Below, one piece after another: positions 27,135 to 36,571 of a stretch of DNA of 64,000 bases; position 1 is the first letter of the stretch; the number at the start of each line of letters is the position of its first letter. Origin of the DNA: Cutibacterium acnes (GTDB taxonomy: Bacteria; Actinomycetota; Actinomycetes; Propionibacteriales; Propionibacteriaceae); assembly GCF_003030305.1 (NCBI RefSeq), contig NZ_CP023676.1, forward strand, positions 372,001 through 436,000. Reading direction: 5' to 3'. The notes below the pieces were generated by a model. That model saw only the letters and a list, made by a program, of their open reading frames with translations, was not told the DNA's origin and did no database searches. A program made the position numbers and the translations under genes.

Positions 27135-27401
27135 TCAGGCCTCCGGGTCGGTTTGCAGGTTCGCAACGAGGGCATCAAGCACCTCGTCGGCGTTATCACC
27201 CTCCGCGGTCAATTCGACGGTCTCGCCGTGCTTGGCGCCAAGCCCCATCACCGACAAAATCGAGCGGGCATCCACCGGCTCTTCGCCAGGGCGTCCGATT
27301 TTGACGGCCAGGCCGGACTTCGACGCCGCCTGAACGAACATAGCTGCGGGACGGGCGTGCAGGCCGCTCTCGGCTGCAATAGTGGTGGTGCGGCTCGGCA
27401 T
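27135..27401 (-). CDS. ptsH: PTS phosphocarrier protein HPr
   Basis: 88 residues. GLHARPAAMF carries the phosphorylatable His15, and SILSVMGLGAKHGE contains the equivalent of the regulatory Ser46. GAGG-like RBS (aaggaggcaatc on the coding strand) precedes the ATG. Transfers phosphate from enzyme I to EIIA subunits; the sugar-specific EIIA/EIIB genes at 28750-29633 and 35869-36865 are possible partners. Divergent from ispD. Confidence 0.96.
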   Translation of the reverse strand: MPSRTTTIAAESGLHARPAAMFVQAASKSGLAVKIGRPGEEPVDARSILSVMGLGAKHGETVELTAEGDNADEVLDALVANLQTDPEA

Positions 27402-27483
27402 GATTGCCTCCTTGGTGGGCTGAAAATGTCAGGGACGACGATAGCCGACTGCGCGATGATACGACGTGGTGGGTCGGGGCCGA

Positions 27484-27489
27484 TAGAGT
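27484..27489 (+). promoter_or_regulatory. -10 element for leaderless ispD
   Basis: TAGAGT ends 7 bases before the ispD ATG (27497) and no Shine-Dalgarno is seen, so transcription probably begins at the start codon. Confidence 0.5.
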
Positions 27490-27496
27490 GCCAACC

Positions 27497-28300
27497 ATGG
27501 TTGATGAGCACACCCCGCCGGTCGTCGCGGTTGTCGTCGCAGCCGGTATGGGGACACGGTTCGGCGGTTCCGTTCCCAAGCAAGTTACCTCGCTGACCGG
27601 AAAGGCCGTCGTCGCTGTTGCCGTGGAATCCCTAGCCGCAGGCGGTTGTGATGAGGCCGTCGTCGTCGTGAAGGAGGGTATGCACAACCACTTACAGCTA
27701 GCCCTAGCTGCATCTCCGATACCGGTTCACTTCGTTACTGGGGGCAATACGCGCCAGGAATCGGTACGCAACGGGCTGAGGTTTATCGCTCAACATCATC
27801 GGTTGAGCGACGCTACAACGGTGCTCATTCACGATGCAGTGCGTCCGCTGGTTCCGGCATACGTCGTCGAGAATGTTATCGCGGCCGTGGAGAATGGTGC
27901 TGTTGCCGTGACTCCGGTGGTCGATGTGGTCGACACCATACGTCAGGTTGACGGAGACACGTCATCGGTCGTTGACCGCTCGACCCTGCGTGCTGTTCAG
28001 ACCCCCCAGGGATTTAAACGGGCCATCATCACTGAATGTCATGAGCAGCTATCTATCGAGGGCGGTTCGGTGACTGACGACATTTCGTGTTGTGAGCGAT
28101 ACGGCCACCATGCCACCCTCGTCGAAGGCTCCAGGATGTCCCTCAAGATCACTGAGCCGGTCGATCTCGACATCGCAGAGGTGTTTGCGAAAGCGGCTGC
28201 CGGTGCCGGGCATCATTCGGGACGTCGTATTGGCAGGATGCTGCGTGCTGCTAAGCCGTCTACCGTTGTTAGAAAATTGGGTCACGGGAGTCGGCGGTGA
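27497..28300 (+). CDS. ispD: 2-C-methyl-D-erythritol 4-phosphate cytidylyltransferase
   Basis: 267 residues from the ATG at 27497; a longer form from 27404 overlaps the ptsH promoter. Third step of the MEP isoprenoid pathway, making CDP-methylerythritol. Signature: [18 protein letters not shown] (nucleotide-binding glycine-rich loop), [27 protein letters not shown] and the C-terminal [12 protein letters not shown]. The stop overlaps the start of ispF by one base. About 35 residues of basic C-terminal tail follow the usual end of the family. Confidence 0.95.
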   Translation: MVDEHTPPVVAVVVAAGMGTRFGGSVPKQVTSLTGKAVVAVAVESLAAGGCDEAVVVVKEGMHNHLQLALAASPIPVHFVTGGNTRQESVRNGLRFIAQHHRLSDATTVLIHDAVRPLVPAYVVENVIAAVENGAVAVTPVVDVVDTIRQVDGDTSSVVDRSTLRAVQTPQGFKRAIITECHEQLSIEGGSVTDDISCCERYGHHATLVEGSRMSLKITEPVDLDIAEVFAKAAAGAGHHSGRRIGRMLRAAKPSTVVRKLGHGSRR

Positions 28301-28803
28301 TGGAAATTCGGACGGGGATCGGGACGGATGTCCACCAGTTAAGCGCGGGCGTGCCGATGCATGTTGCCGGGCTTTCTTTCCCTGACGAGAGGGTTGGGCT
28401 GGTCGGTCATTCTGACGGTGACGTTGCCTGCCACGCCATATGCGACGCGCTGTTATCGGCGACCGGACTGGGCGATATCGGCTCAGTATTTGGCACCGCA
28501 GATCCGCAGTGGGCTGGGGCGGCTGGTGCCGACTTAGTTGGTCATGTGGTAGCTCTCATCGCCGGGAAAGGATGGACAGTCCAGAACGTCGCGGTGCAGG
28601 TTATTGGTCAGAGACCGCGTATGGCCGCTCGCAGGGCCGAGGCGGAGACCGCCCTGGCACAAACCGTCGGGGCTCCGGTTTCCGTGTCGGCGACGACGAC
28701 CGATCACTTGGGGTTTACCGGACGTGGTGAGGGAGTAGCAGCGGTTGCGTCAGCCCTTGTCACTCGAGGGCTCAAAAGTGAGGATAACTCTCTGATCCGG
28801 TAG
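28300..28803 (+). CDS. ispF: 2-C-methyl-D-erythritol 2,4-cyclodiphosphate synthase
   Basis: 167 residues from ATG 28300 (a GTG one codon earlier gives the longer form), with GGGAG upstream. Next-but-one MEP enzyme. [11 protein letters not shown] supplies the metal-binding Asp and His, [19 protein letters not shown] the second His, and the C-terminus has the family's [14 protein letters not shown]. Coupled to ispD through TGATG. Its last 54 bases overlap the convergent PTS gene. Confidence 0.95.
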   Translation: MEIRTGIGTDVHQLSAGVPMHVAGLSFPDERVGLVGHSDGDVACHAICDALLSATGLGDIGSVFGTADPQWAGAAGADLVGHVVALIAGKGWTVQNVAVQVIGQRPRMAARRAEAETALAQTVGAPVSVSATTTDHLGFTGRGEGVAAVASALVTRGLKSEDNSLIR

Positions 28804-29154
28804 CTGTGGTGGTGGCCCGGACACCTTGATAGCTCCAGCAAGTAGAGATTGGTCGGGGGAATTGAAATACAACGCGACGTGGCCGAGATCGCTGAGATTT
28901 GAGGTTGCGGCTTCTCCGACCTCATCGATGGTGTAGCGAGTGCCAGCGAAGTTGAGGACATCTCCGGGTAGTAGTTCGCGCTGAGGAGTCAGCGGGGAAC
29001 GACCACCGCGATTGTGAACTACGCAAATATCAGACAAGGCATCGGGCACGGGCTCTCCGAACAGCACGATGACTCCGGTATCCAACATGTCCTGGGCGCC
29101 TTTGCCGATGCGGAGCACTACGGCGTTCCACAATGTGCTAGACGTAGTCGCCAT
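28750..29154 (-). CDS. PTS glucitol/sorbitol-type EIIA component
   Basis: 134 residues. Resembles the GutA/SrlB EIIA family: [21 protein letters not shown] (with the likely phosphorylated His), [21 protein letters not shown] and GHVALYFN are typical. Would accept phosphate from HPr. The usual EIIB/EIIC partners are not next to it; instead a galactitol-type EIIB starts divergently at 29340. Overlaps ispF 3' end by 54 bases, so the two transcripts must be antisense to each other there. Confidence 0.83.
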   Translation of the reverse strand: MATTSSTLWNAVVLRIGKGAQDMLDTGVIVLFGEPVPDALSDICVVHNRGGRSPLTPQRELLPGDVLNFAGTRYTIDEVGEAATSNLSDLGHVALYFNSPDQSLLAGAIKVSGPPPQLPDQRVILTFEPSSDKG

Positions 29155-29339
29155 GGCTGACCCCCTTGAGTATGGACTCTGTGCCCTTCACGGCACGGTA
29201 TCATTACCATCAGTCTTCTAAGGTGTCATGATCGTAGCGGACTAACCCCCTAAAAGGGGCGCGTTTAACATCGTGAAAGAAGCCCTTGGTAGACCACATC
29301 CAAGGGACGATGAGGTTTCCCAGAGGAGGAGTGGTCACC

Positions 29340-29633
29340 ATGATCGAGAAGAAGATTCTTGTTTGCTGTGGCACTGGTACTGCGACGTCAGTGCAGGTTG
29401 CCAACAAACTTCAGCGGTTGCTGCGTGAGCGCGGGATCAACGCCCGGATGGAGCACTGCCGTGTCGCGGAAGTTCCGCGGGTGGCTGAGAGGTTTAGCCC
29501 TGATGTGATTGTCTCAACGACCGCAGTGAAGCAGCCCACCGAGAACGTCAAAATGTTCCGCGGCGTTGCATTCCTTACCGGTGTTGATGAAGGGCAGTTG
29601 GCAGACGAGATTGCGAACGCATTGAAATCGTGA
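29340..29633 (+). CDS. PTS galactitol-type EIIB component (copy 1)
   Basis: 97 residues from the ATG at 29340, preceded by GAGGAGGAGTG; the longer ORF from 29286 is not supported. The P-loop with the phosphorylated Cys is ILVCCGTGTATSVQVANKL, typical of the lactose/cellobiose/galactitol EIIB fold. It shares length and most of its sequence with the product of 36572-36865, so the two are paralogues. No EIIC gene is in the window. Followed by a terminator at 29663. Confidence 0.88.
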   Translation: MIEKKILVCCGTGTATSVQVANKLQRLLRERGINARMEHCRVAEVPRVAERFSPDVIVSTTAVKQPTENVKMFRGVAFLTGVDEGQLADEIANALKS

Positions 29634-29662
29634 CGATCCCGTGACAGGCGACAAGGCATGAG

Positions 29663-29703
29663 AAACGGGGATTCACCCGAAGTGTGGTGAATCCCCGTTT
29701 TCG
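29663..29703. terminator. Bidirectional terminator, EIIB and carD
   Basis: AAACGGGGATTCACC / GGTGAATCCCCGTTT, a perfect 15-bp stem (29663-29677, 29686-29700) with an 8-base loop and TTTT following on the plus strand, AAAs preceding for the other strand; located between two converging genes. Confidence 0.88.
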
Positions 29704-29716
29704 CAATGAGAATGAA

Positions 29717-30202
29717 TCAGGAGGCGAGAACCTCGTCGAGCATCTCCTCAGCCCGGTCATCAGCTACCTTTTTGGCGAGGGCTAACTCAGACACCAGGAT
29801 TTGACGAGCTTTCGAGAGCATCCGCTTCTCGCCGGCGGACAGACCGCGGTCACGTTCGCGGCGCCACAGGTCACGGACGACCTCGGCAACTTTGAGAACG
29901 TTGCCAGAGTGGAGCTTTTCAAGGTTAGCCTTGTAACGGCGAGACCAGTTGGATGGCTCCTCAACATTGGTCTTACGAAGGACCTCGAAAACATTCTCGA
30001 GACCCTCGTCATCAACGACGTCACGAACGCCGACAAGGTCAAGATTGCTGGCTGGCACTCGCACAACCAAATCGTTTTGTCCGAGAATCCTCAGAACGAG
30101 GTAGAGCTTTTCCTCGCCTTTAATAGTGCGAGTCTCGATATCCTCGATCACGGCAGCGCCATGATTCGGGTAGACAACGGTTTCACCAACGTTGAAAGTC
30201 AT
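29717..30202 (-). CDS. carD: CarD family RNA polymerase-binding regulator
   Basis: 161 residues, the usual length. The N-terminal RNA-polymerase interaction domain ([25 protein letters not shown]) and helical DNA-binding half ([16 protein letters not shown], with the conserved Trp that wedges promoter [19 protein letters not shown]) are both complete. CarD stabilises open complexes and in mycobacteria is essential and controls rRNA transcription. Has a strong sigma-70-type promoter of its own (30227-30256). Confidence 0.95.
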   Translation of the reverse strand: MTFNVGETVVYPNHGAAVIEDIETRTIKGEEKLYLVLRILGQNDLVVRVPASNLDLVGVRDVVDDEGLENVFEVLRKTNVEEPSNWSRRYKANLEKLHSGNVLKVAEVVRDLWRRERDRGLSAGEKRMLSKARQILVSELALAKKVADDRAEEMLDEVLAS

Positions 30203-30226
30203 TTGTGCGGCCCCTTTCGGGGGTTA

Positions 30227-30256
30227 AGTATATCACATAATAATAGTTGCGGTCAA
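30227..30256 (-). promoter_or_regulatory. carD promoter
   Basis: On the minus strand TTGACC (30251-30256) and TATACT (30227-30232) are separated by 18 bases, a near-consensus housekeeping promoter in a locally AT-rich stretch 25 bp before the carD start. Confidence 0.75.
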
Positions 30257-30446
30257 TATTAATTTTGTACGAATGTCCTCAATAGCGTCACGGCGCGCCG
30301 GCCTCATTGGTTGAAGGCCTTACACATGAACCCGGGGTTCCTTGGCGCTGCCGACGGGTCGCCTTGCTCTAGTGGATGAGGCCCTCATGGACGCCGACTC
30401 GGCTAAACTCAACGACGATATGCGCCCCGGAAGAGGAGATTCCACG

Positions 30447-30947
30447 ATGATCGACCGTCGCCGGACGACTGCTGTCCTTGCTGCCGTCGGGGTTCTTGGT
30501 GTGGTGGCTTGTGGCGCCGATCCTAAGGTCCTTACCAGTTACACCCCGGCGGCTGGTGTCAATGGCAAGTCCGACACCGTCAAAGTGCAGAACCTGGTGC
30601 TCATCAATGGCGGCGGTCAGGCCCGTGTATCCGCCGCAGTTGTTTCTCGCAAGGATGACAAAATTGTCGGGATTACGGGGGAGCCGCTCACGTCGAACAA
30701 CTCTCTATCCGGGCGGTCCTTCACCATGAGGACGGTGAACGTCAAACTTCCGGCCCAAACGTCGGTGAACCTTACTCAGTCCAAACTTCAGGTCCCCGTT
30801 GAGGGGCTGTCGAACGGGCTATTGGCCAAGGTGACGATCAAGTTCGCGAACTCAGCGCCAGTTACTCTGGATGCTCCAGTTGTGTCGTCCACCCATCCGG
30901 ACTTCGCGGAGTACGCTCCTTCAGGAATTCCGTCAGCTCGGTCCTGA
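30447..30947 (+). CDS. Small secreted lipoprotein
   Basis: 166 residues from ATG 30447, with AGAGGAG 9 bases upstream; the longer in-frame start at 30342 lacks an RBS. Signal peptide ending in the lipobox LGVVACG, then a small beta-rich domain of unknown function (VQNLVLINGGGQARVSAAVVS, FTMRTVNVKLPAQTSVNLTQ), resembling short copper-chaperone-like or DUF461-type actinobacterial lipoproteins. No Met/His metal motif is evident. Precedes the convergent regX3-like gene. Confidence 0.75.
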   Translation: MIDRRRTTAVLAAVGVLGVVACGADPKVLTSYTPAAGVNGKSDTVKVQNLVLINGGGQARVSAAVVSRKDDKIVGITGEPLTSNNSLSGRSFTMRTVNVKLPAQTSVNLTQSKLQVPVEGLSNGLLAKVTIKFANSAPVTLDAPVVSSTHPDFAEYAPSGIPSARS

Positions 30948-30999
30948 TCAGCCGAATACACCATTCCTGCGTGGTGCTGCTTTCCTGCGTGGTGTTGCT

Positions 31000-31680
31000 T
31001 TAGGCCTGAAACTTGTAGCCCAGTCCGCGTACGGTGATGATGCGCACCGGACGGGATGGGTCATCTTCAATCTTTGCGCGCAGCCTTTTGATGTGCACGT
31101 CAAGAGTTTTAGTGTCGCCAACATAGTCGGCTCCCCACACTCGGTCGATGAGGGAGGCTCGGGTCATGACACGTCCTGCATTGCGCAGCAGCACCTCAAG
31201 TAGGTCGAACTCTTTGAGGGCAAGTCGCACTGCCGTCCCGCCGACGCTGACCTCATGCCGCTCAACGTCCATCCTTACCCCGCTCTCCTCGAGCACATCG
31301 GGGGAAACCTCTATCTCAGGGCCGCCGCGACGAGTCACAGCGCGGATGCGCGCGACCAATTCTCGGTGGCTAAACGGTTTGGTGACGTAGTCGTCGGCTC
31401 CGAGCTCCAGCCCGACAACCTTGTCGATCTCCGAATCCCTAGCCGTCACCATGATGATCCCGACATTGCCGCGCTGGCGTAGCTGACGGCAGACTTCGGT
31501 CCCTGGAAGCCCTGGCATCATGAGGTCGAGCAGTACGATGTCGGCACCGTTGTGCGAGTAGATTTCGAGACCATCAGCGCCATTGGCGGCAGTATTGACC
31601 TCAAATCCCTCTTTGCGCAGCATGAAGGCGGTGGCCTCGCGATAGGACTCTTCGTCCTCGATGATGAGTACACGGGTCAT
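31000..31680 (-). CDS. regX3: Response regulator, RegX3/PhoP-like
   Basis: 226 residues, OmpR/PhoB family. The receiver has Asp9/Glu10, phospho-acceptor Asp52 (LLDLMMPG) and Lys101 (TKPF), and the winged helix ends VDVHIKRLRAKIEDDP and TVRGLGYKF. The neighbouring SenX3-like kinase, and phoU just beyond, make it the phosphate-responsive regulator. Its ATG overlaps the kinase stop by 4 bases. Likely binds the 11-bp direct repeats before pstS and phoU. Confidence 0.92.
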   Translation of the reverse strand: MTRVLIIEDEESYREATAFMLRKEGFEVNTAANGADGLEIYSHNGADIVLLDLMMPGLPGTEVCRQLRQRGNVGIIMVTARDSEIDKVVGLELGADDYVTKPFSHRELVARIRAVTRRGGPEIEVSPDVLEESGVRMDVERHEVSVGGTAVRLALKEFDLLEVLLRNAGRVMTRASLIDRVWGADYVGDTKTLDVHIKRLRAKIEDDPSRPVRIITVRGLGYKFQA

Positions 31681-32858
31681 GACTCCTCCTGATTGGATTC
31701 GTTGTGGTGATCAACGTCGAGGGTTGGAAGTCGAAGGGTGAACGTGGACCCCTGGCCCAATTTGCTCCACACATCGACAGATCCCCCGTGTGCCTGGCAG
31801 GTGTGCTTAACCAGCGACAATCCCAGGCCGGTTCCACCGTTTTCCCTGGAACGGGAGTAGTCCACCCGATAGAACCGTTCGAAAATACGCTTTTGGTCAG
31901 CCTCGCTAATACCGATTCCGTTGTCGGCGACGGCGATTGCGATGACGTCGGTGTCGACGTCACGGACTCGCCGGGCGGAGACCACTACCCGGGCCTTTGG
32001 TTCGGAATAGACAATGGCGTTGTGAACAAGATTGGCGACTGCTTCGGTGAGCTGGCTTTGATCCCCGAGGACCCACAGGTCGTCGTCGCAGCGCACTACC
32101 AAGGACACCTCTCGATTGGCAGCTTGTTCGCGGTGGCGTGAGACGGCCTCGTCAATGGCGTCTGCGACAGCCACTGGTTCAGCGCGCAGTAGTGGTTCGT
32201 CGGCTTGTAGCCGGGACAAGTCGATGATCTGGGTGACGAGGGCAGACAGTCGTGAGGACTCTGCTGTTAGCCGCTGGGAGAAATGTCGGACGGCCTCTGG
32301 GTCGTCAGCTGCACCTTCGATGGCTTCGGCGAGGATGGAGACAGCACCGATGGGGGTCTTCAACTCGTGAGAGACATTGGCGACGAAGTCTCGGCGGGTC
32401 TCGGCCAGCCTGACATGTCGCGAGCTGTCACTGGCAGAGATAACGGCGTTGCCGTGATCATCGAGAGGACCGACTCGCACGGTGAGAATGAGGTCGGCCC
32501 CCGTGGAGGCCCGTTTCATCTCCATGGTGTCGACGATGTCGCGCCCCTCGCGCCGGGCAGTACGCACCAGTTTGAGCAGAGCCTCGTCAGCGATACGTGA
32601 GCCGCGTACGAGTTCCATCGATCGCGCACCCAGTGTGGTGTGGAGGACCTCGTCATGCGGTCCGACGATGACGGCTGCCTCGGTGGTTAAGTCGAGAGCT
32701 CGGGCGAGGGCCGAATCGACTTCGATAGCCTCGATGTCGGTGGCGAGGGTGTCCACGGGATGACGAGACGACTCCACCACGCGGCTCACGAGGACCGTCA
32801 ATCCAGCGCCGACGACGGCACCAATGATCGCTGACAGAATCATGCCCACAGTTCGCAT
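31677..32858 (-). CDS. senX3: Sensor histidine kinase, SenX3/PhoR-like
   Basis: 393 residues. One N-terminal helix (about 5-26), a PAS-like domain (about 45-145), dimerisation helix with His164 in FVANVSHELKTPIGAVS, and a full ATPase domain: N box LVHNAIVYSE, G1 VADNGIGIS, F box and G2 GGTGLGLSLVKH. Lacks a large periplasmic sensor, as SenX3 does, so phosphate status is presumably read through the Pst/PhoU complex. Co-transcribed with regX3 and divergent from phoU. Confidence 0.92.
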   Translation of the reverse strand: MRTVGMILSAIIGAVVGAGLTVLVSRVVESSRHPVDTLATDIEAIEVDSALARALDLTTEAAVIVGPHDEVLHTTLGARSMELVRGSRIADEALLKLVRTARREGRDIVDTMEMKRASTGADLILTVRVGPLDDHGNAVISASDSSRHVRLAETRRDFVANVSHELKTPIGAVSILAEAIEGAADDPEAVRHFSQRLTAESSRLSALVTQIIDLSRLQADEPLLRAEPVAVADAIDEAVSRHREQAANREVSLVVRCDDDLWVLGDQSQLTEAVANLVHNAIVYSEPKARVVVSARRVRDVDTDVIAIAVADNGIGISEADQKRIFERFYRVDYSRSRENGGTGLGLSLVKHTCQAHGGSVDVWSKLGQGSTFTLRLPTLDVDHHNESNQEES

Positions 32859-32923
32859 AATAGGGGGATGGTCGTCATGCTTGTCACCCGCGTGTCACGG
32901 AGGGCTGACGAGGTTACTGGTCG

Positions 32924-32945
32924 TTCACTTAAGGTTCATGGTGGC
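32924..32945 (+). promoter_or_regulatory. PHO-box candidate between senX3 and phoU
   Basis: Two adjacent 11-mers GTTCACTTAAG and GTTCATGGTGG repeat directly. A weaker pair (TTGTCACCCGC / GTGTCACGGAG) lies just upstream at about 32882-32903. Placed between the divergent senX3 and phoU genes, so it may serve both. Confidence 0.6.
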
Positions 32946-33018
32946 GCTACACGGGAGAAATGTCTGAGTCGACAAGGCCGATAGGCTTGGCTGCACCCCA
33001 CTATGGAAGGACACCGGC

Positions 33019-33687
33019 ATGCGTGAGAGCTATCACGACGAGCTCAATGCCACCAGCGGCAGAATTCTGACGATGGCGGAGCTGGTTCGGGTCGCCGTCA
33101 AAGATGCCACGGCGGCTCTCATCGGTGCGGACCTGACTACCGCTGAGCGTGTCATCTCTGACGACTCGAAGGTCGACTCGTTGAACGAGGAGATCGAACG
33201 TCGTTGTTTTGATCTGCTGGCCCGTCAAGCCCCAGTGGCCGGCGAGTTGCGCACCATTGTCGCGATGCTACGGATGTGTTACGAGCTTGCACGTATGGGC
33301 GATCTTGCTGCCCACGTCGCTAAGATTGCCCGCCTTCGTTTCCCTGAGGTTGCGGTGCCTCCGCAGGTCGCTGACCAGTTCGTCGAGATGTCGAAGATTG
33401 CCGACTCCATGATTGGCAAGGCTGAGAAGACTCTTGCCGATCGCGACGCGGAGGCCGCCGAATCTCTGGCGTCTGAGGACTCCAAGATGGATGATCTGCG
33501 ACGCGATCAGTTCCGTCTGTTACTGGGCGACGACTGGACTTACGGGGTGGAGAGCGCCGTCGACACCGCTTTGTTGGGCCGCTACTACGAGCGTATCGCC
33601 GATCACGCCGTGGCCGTCGGTTCCCGTGTCATCTACATCGTCACTGGTGAGGGCCCCGCTGGTGAAGACTGGCCGAGCGCGTACTGA
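33019..33687 (+). CDS. phoU: Phosphate signalling protein PhoU
   Basis: 222 residues made of two similar three-helix bundles, each with the metal-binding E/DxxxD pattern (VDSLNEEIERRCFDLLARQAP and MDDLRRDQFRLLLGD). Links the Pst transporter to the histidine kinase to shut off the Pho response when phosphate is plentiful. Divergent from senX3-regX3 with PHO-box candidates between. The rest of the pst genes are about 17 kb away. Followed by a hairpin terminator. Confidence 0.94.
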   Translation: MRESYHDELNATSGRILTMAELVRVAVKDATAALIGADLTTAERVISDDSKVDSLNEEIERRCFDLLARQAPVAGELRTIVAMLRMCYELARMGDLAAHVAKIARLRFPEVAVPPQVADQFVEMSKIADSMIGKAEKTLADRDAEAAESLASEDSKMDDLRRDQFRLLLGDDWTYGVESAVDTALLGRYYERIADHAVAVGSRVIYIVTGEGPAGEDWPSAY

Positions 33688-33695
33688 TCAATCTG

Positions 33696-33730
33696 CCCCT
33701 CACGTCGGCGTTTCCCGTCGGTGTGAGGGG
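33696..33730 (+). terminator. phoU terminator
   Basis: CCCCTCAC (33696-33703) pairs with GTGAGGGG (33723-33730), with further pairing GTCGG/CCGTC inside the loop and TTT following; 9 bp past the phoU stop. Confidence 0.7.
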
Positions 33731-33832
33731 TTTGCTGTGTCGCAGTGACAATGCCTTGTACTGAGTACGTACAATTGAGATGATTAATGTGTCGTGGTAC
33801 ACGGCTGATAATTCTCAGTGAGGTCTTGTCAT

Positions 33833-34903
33833 ATGGCTTTTGCCTTCCGTAGCAAAACGATAGCTGGCGCTGTCGTTGTCGTCACTACCGTTTCGATGGC
33901 CATCGCCGGGTGCGCGAGTAGTGACCCAGAGTCTGCTAGCTCCTCGTCGAAATCGGGTGTGAGCTCTGCCCAGTCATCTTCGCAGCCGTCGCCATCGAAG
34001 AGTCCCATCGCGAAGCCCAGCATTTCCAGCGGCGCTAGTGCCCCGGCGGGGTTGCCGAGCGGTCCGGTGCCCGCCGGCGTATTCGGTGTTGGTGCGGCCG
34101 TCACCAAGCCCGCCTGCGCTGAGCCGCCGTCGAATTACTCCCCGCTTAAGGTTCCGGGCACTGTCGTCAAGGACATCGACGGTCTGGAAGCGGGGACGAA
34201 CCACGGCAGGGCTGCCGACAAGTATGTCTACTCGGCTTCGGTGGTGAATCAATGGTTGGAGAAGCCTTCCACCCAGCCCAAGAACAAGAAGATCGTTTTC
34301 GTCACTTTTGACGACGGTCCAACGACCAAATTCACCGGCGAGCAGCTGGATAATCTGGAGAAGGCAGGTGCTCGTGCCACCTTCTTCATGATCCCCCCGC
34401 AGATGCGTGACGTGGGCAAGAACATGCTCAGCCGCTCGCTCAAGATGGGCAATGCGCTGGCCATCCACTCGTACTCCCACGACTACAAATACCTGTACCA
34501 CGGCAGCGCTGCGAACAAGGCCAAGCACATCAGTTGTGACTGGGACTGGGCAATGGCTCAGAGTCGTGCCATCCTCGGGTCGAATTACTTCTCTTCGGCC
34601 TTCCGCTACCCGGGCGGCCACATGTCCTGGACTAATCTGTCTCAGGCTGACGCTACGCTGGCTAAGCGCGGGGTCGGCTGGATCGATTGGAACGCGATGA
34701 GTGGAGATGCTGACGCCCAGCGTCCCACGACTGTTCCTGGATATCTCCAGATGGTTAAGAAGAGCATTAAGGAGTCCAATAACCCGAACGTCGTGGTCAT
34801 CCTCAATCACGACACCTACGGCAAACAGATGACGGCTAAAGCCATGCCTTCCATCCTCGCGTGGCTCAAGAGCCAGGGCTACGAGTTCGGCGTTATTGCC
34901 TAA
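33833..34903 (+). CDS. Polysaccharide deacetylase lipoprotein (NodB family)
   Basis: 356 residues from ATG 33833, GTGAGG 10 bases upstream. Lipobox SMAIAGC, then a long Ser/Pro-rich spacer, then a NodB homology domain: motif 1 FVTFDDGPTTKFT (catalytic base and metal Asp), motif 2 HSYSHDYKY (metal His pair), motif 3 RYPGGHMSW, and a motif-4/5 region VVVILNHDTYGKQM. Such surface enzymes remove N-acetyl groups from peptidoglycan or other glycans, often giving lysozyme resistance; the true substrate is unknown. Confidence 0.88.
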   Translation: MAFAFRSKTIAGAVVVVTTVSMAIAGCASSDPESASSSSKSGVSSAQSSSQPSPSKSPIAKPSISSGASAPAGLPSGPVPAGVFGVGAAVTKPACAEPPSNYSPLKVPGTVVKDIDGLEAGTNHGRAADKYVYSASVVNQWLEKPSTQPKNKKIVFVTFDDGPTTKFTGEQLDNLEKAGARATFFMIPPQMRDVGKNMLSRSLKMGNALAIHSYSHDYKYLYHGSAANKAKHISCDWDWAMAQSRAILGSNYFSSAFRYPGGHMSWTNLSQADATLAKRGVGWIDWNAMSGDADAQRPTTVPGYLQMVKKSIKESNNPNVVVILNHDTYGKQMTAKAMPSILAWLKSQGYEFGVIA

Positions 34904-34915
34904 AGCTCTAGCTTC

Positions 34916-34965
34916 ATGCAACTCGACGGTGCCCCGATATTTCTGGCGGCACCGTCGAGTTGCAT
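34916..34965. terminator. Long hairpin between convergent genes
   Basis: ATGCAACTCGACGGTGCC (34916-34933) and its exact complement GGCACCGTCGAGTTGCAT (34948-34965) form an 18-bp perfect stem with a 14-base loop between the deacetylase and gpmA 3' ends. Confidence 0.8.
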
Positions 34966-34994
34966 CAAGCAGCTTCAGCAGCCTGCGGGCAGGC

Positions 34995-35744
34995 TTACTT
35001 GTTTCCCTGGTTAGCGACTGCCTTGGCGCCGGCGGCAGCGGCCTCAGGGTCGAGGTAGCGGCCCCCCCTAGTCACGGGCTTGAGGTTGTCGTCAAGCTCG
35101 TAGAACAGCGGGATACCGGTCGGGATGTTGAGGCCGGCGATGTCCTCGTCACTGATCTCGTCGAGGTGCTTGACGAGGGCGCGCAGGGAGTTACCGTGAG
35201 CAGCCACGAGCACCGTCTTGCCGTCCTTAAGGTCGGCAGCAATATCAGAGGTGAAGTACGGCACCATGCGGGCCACGACGTCTTTGAGACACTCGGCGAC
35301 CGGACGCTCGGACGCCGGGATGTCGGCGTACCGCGGGTCATGGAACTGGCTGAATTCGCTGTCGCGGTCAAGGTCCGGTGGACGAACATCGTAGGAGCGA
35401 CGCCAAGCCATGAACTGGTCGTTGCCGTACTTCTCCTTGGTCTCAGCCTTGTTGAGACCCTGCAGCGCACCGTAGTGACGCTCGTTGAGGCGCCAGGAGC
35501 GATGCACCGGGATCCAATGGCGGTCGCAGCCGTCAAGGGCTAGGTAGGCGGTATGGATAGCACGACGTAGCAGCGAGGTGTGGACGATATCGGGCAGGAG
35601 GTTTTCCTGCTTGAGCAGGTCGGCGGCGTGACGAGCCTCGCCCTCGCCCTTCTCGTTGAGATCGACGTCCACCCAGCCGGTGAAGAGGTTCTTGGAGTTC
35701 CATTCGCTCTCGCCATGGCGGAGCAGGATGAGCTTTGCAGTCAT
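34995..35744 (-). CDS. gpmA: 2,3-bisphosphoglycerate-dependent phosphoglycerate mutase
   Basis: 249 residues from ATG 35744, supported by TATGGT ending 6 bases upstream (leaderless) and by the family N-terminus; the ORF extends 39 codons further. [20 protein letters not shown] contains the phosphorylated His of the RHGE motif, with [15 protein letters not shown], and the second catalytic His in [15 protein letters not shown]. Interconverts 3- and 2-phosphoglycerate in glycolysis. Stands alone between convergent and tandem genes. Confidence 0.96.
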   Translation of the reverse strand: MTAKLILLRHGESEWNSKNLFTGWVDVDLNEKGEGEARHAADLLKQENLLPDIVHTSLLRRAIHTAYLALDGCDRHWIPVHRSWRLNERHYGALQGLNKAETKEKYGNDQFMAWRRSYDVRPPDLDRDSEFSQFHDPRYADIPASERPVAECLKDVVARMVPYFTSDIAADLKDGKTVLVAAHGNSLRALVKHLDEISDEDIAGLNIPTGIPLFYELDDNLKPVTRGGRYLDPEAAAAGAKAVANQGNK

Positions 35745-35868
35745 GGTTCTACCATAGTGTGTCTGGGGAATAGCATTCGCGTCCCCTACCCCATCTGCGG
35801 GATTGCAGTCGTTATGTCCCTCGGTAGTTAGATCCGGTGATCTCGGTGTTCGCCCTGACACAACACCG

Positions 35869-36327
35869 TCAGTCTTCTACCGTTGCGAGGACGTCCGGGA
35901 GTGTATTCGCGACCTCCGCGTGGCTGCCGTGCAGCAGAATGCGGTACGACGACTCGTCTTGGATGAGTGTGATGACAGCTTCGAGCATGTCGATTTGATT
36001 GCCGGGGTCAGTGACTAGGGGCCAGATGCTGAGCTGGACGTCGAGGTTGCGCTCGGGATCGTCCATGGCGTGGAAGGTTGTCGATGCACTATTGCGGCAT
36101 ACCAGTAGCCCCGGGGAGATGACGTGTTCGGGATCGATGTGCGGAATAGTGATGGACACGTAGCCGAAGTCAAGCCCGGTGGGGAATTTCTTCTCTCGTG
36201 CACTCACCGCGTTAAGGAATGTGGATTTCACCATGTTGTCAGCGGTGAGACGATCATTGACCTGGGCGTAAAGGTCATTCTGGCTGGTGGCCGTCACGTC
36301 GGCCACGATAAGACGGGGCGTCGGCAT
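35869..36327 (-). CDS. PTS EIIA component (fructose/mannitol/galactitol type)
   Basis: 152 residues of the EIIA-Fru/PtsN/GatA fold: [22 protein letters not shown] carries the phosphorylatable His, followed by [20 protein letters not shown] and a C-terminal LLHGSHAEV. Located 244 bp downstream of a galactitol-type EIIB (36572-36865) on the same strand, so the two probably form one EIIA-EIIB module. No EIIC permease is found here, so uptake needs a membrane partner from elsewhere or the module is regulatory. Confidence 0.85.
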   Translation of the reverse strand: MPTPRLIVADVTATSQNDLYAQVNDRLTADNMVKSTFLNAVSAREKKFPTGLDFGYVSITIPHIDPEHVISPGLLVCRNSASTTFHAMDDPERNLDVQLSIWPLVTDPGNQIDMLEAVITLIQDESSYRILLHGSHAEVANTLPDVLATVED

Positions 36328-36571
36328 TGTTTTACTTTCCTATGGGGGCTTCGACCGGTGACTTGTGTCCTTCGACACGGCCAGCGGACCCGGACACCTT
36401 TGCGCGTCTGATCGGGGTGAGGTGGTCGGCTCATACGTTCGGTTCTGCCCGACAGTTCGGGGGACTAACCAAGTTAGTTACGCACTTATGTGTATTTACG
36501 CCCATGAGGTAGGCGACGGGCAATGAGACGTTTTGCCTATTCCACCTGCAGCAATGACAGCTAGTGACCTG

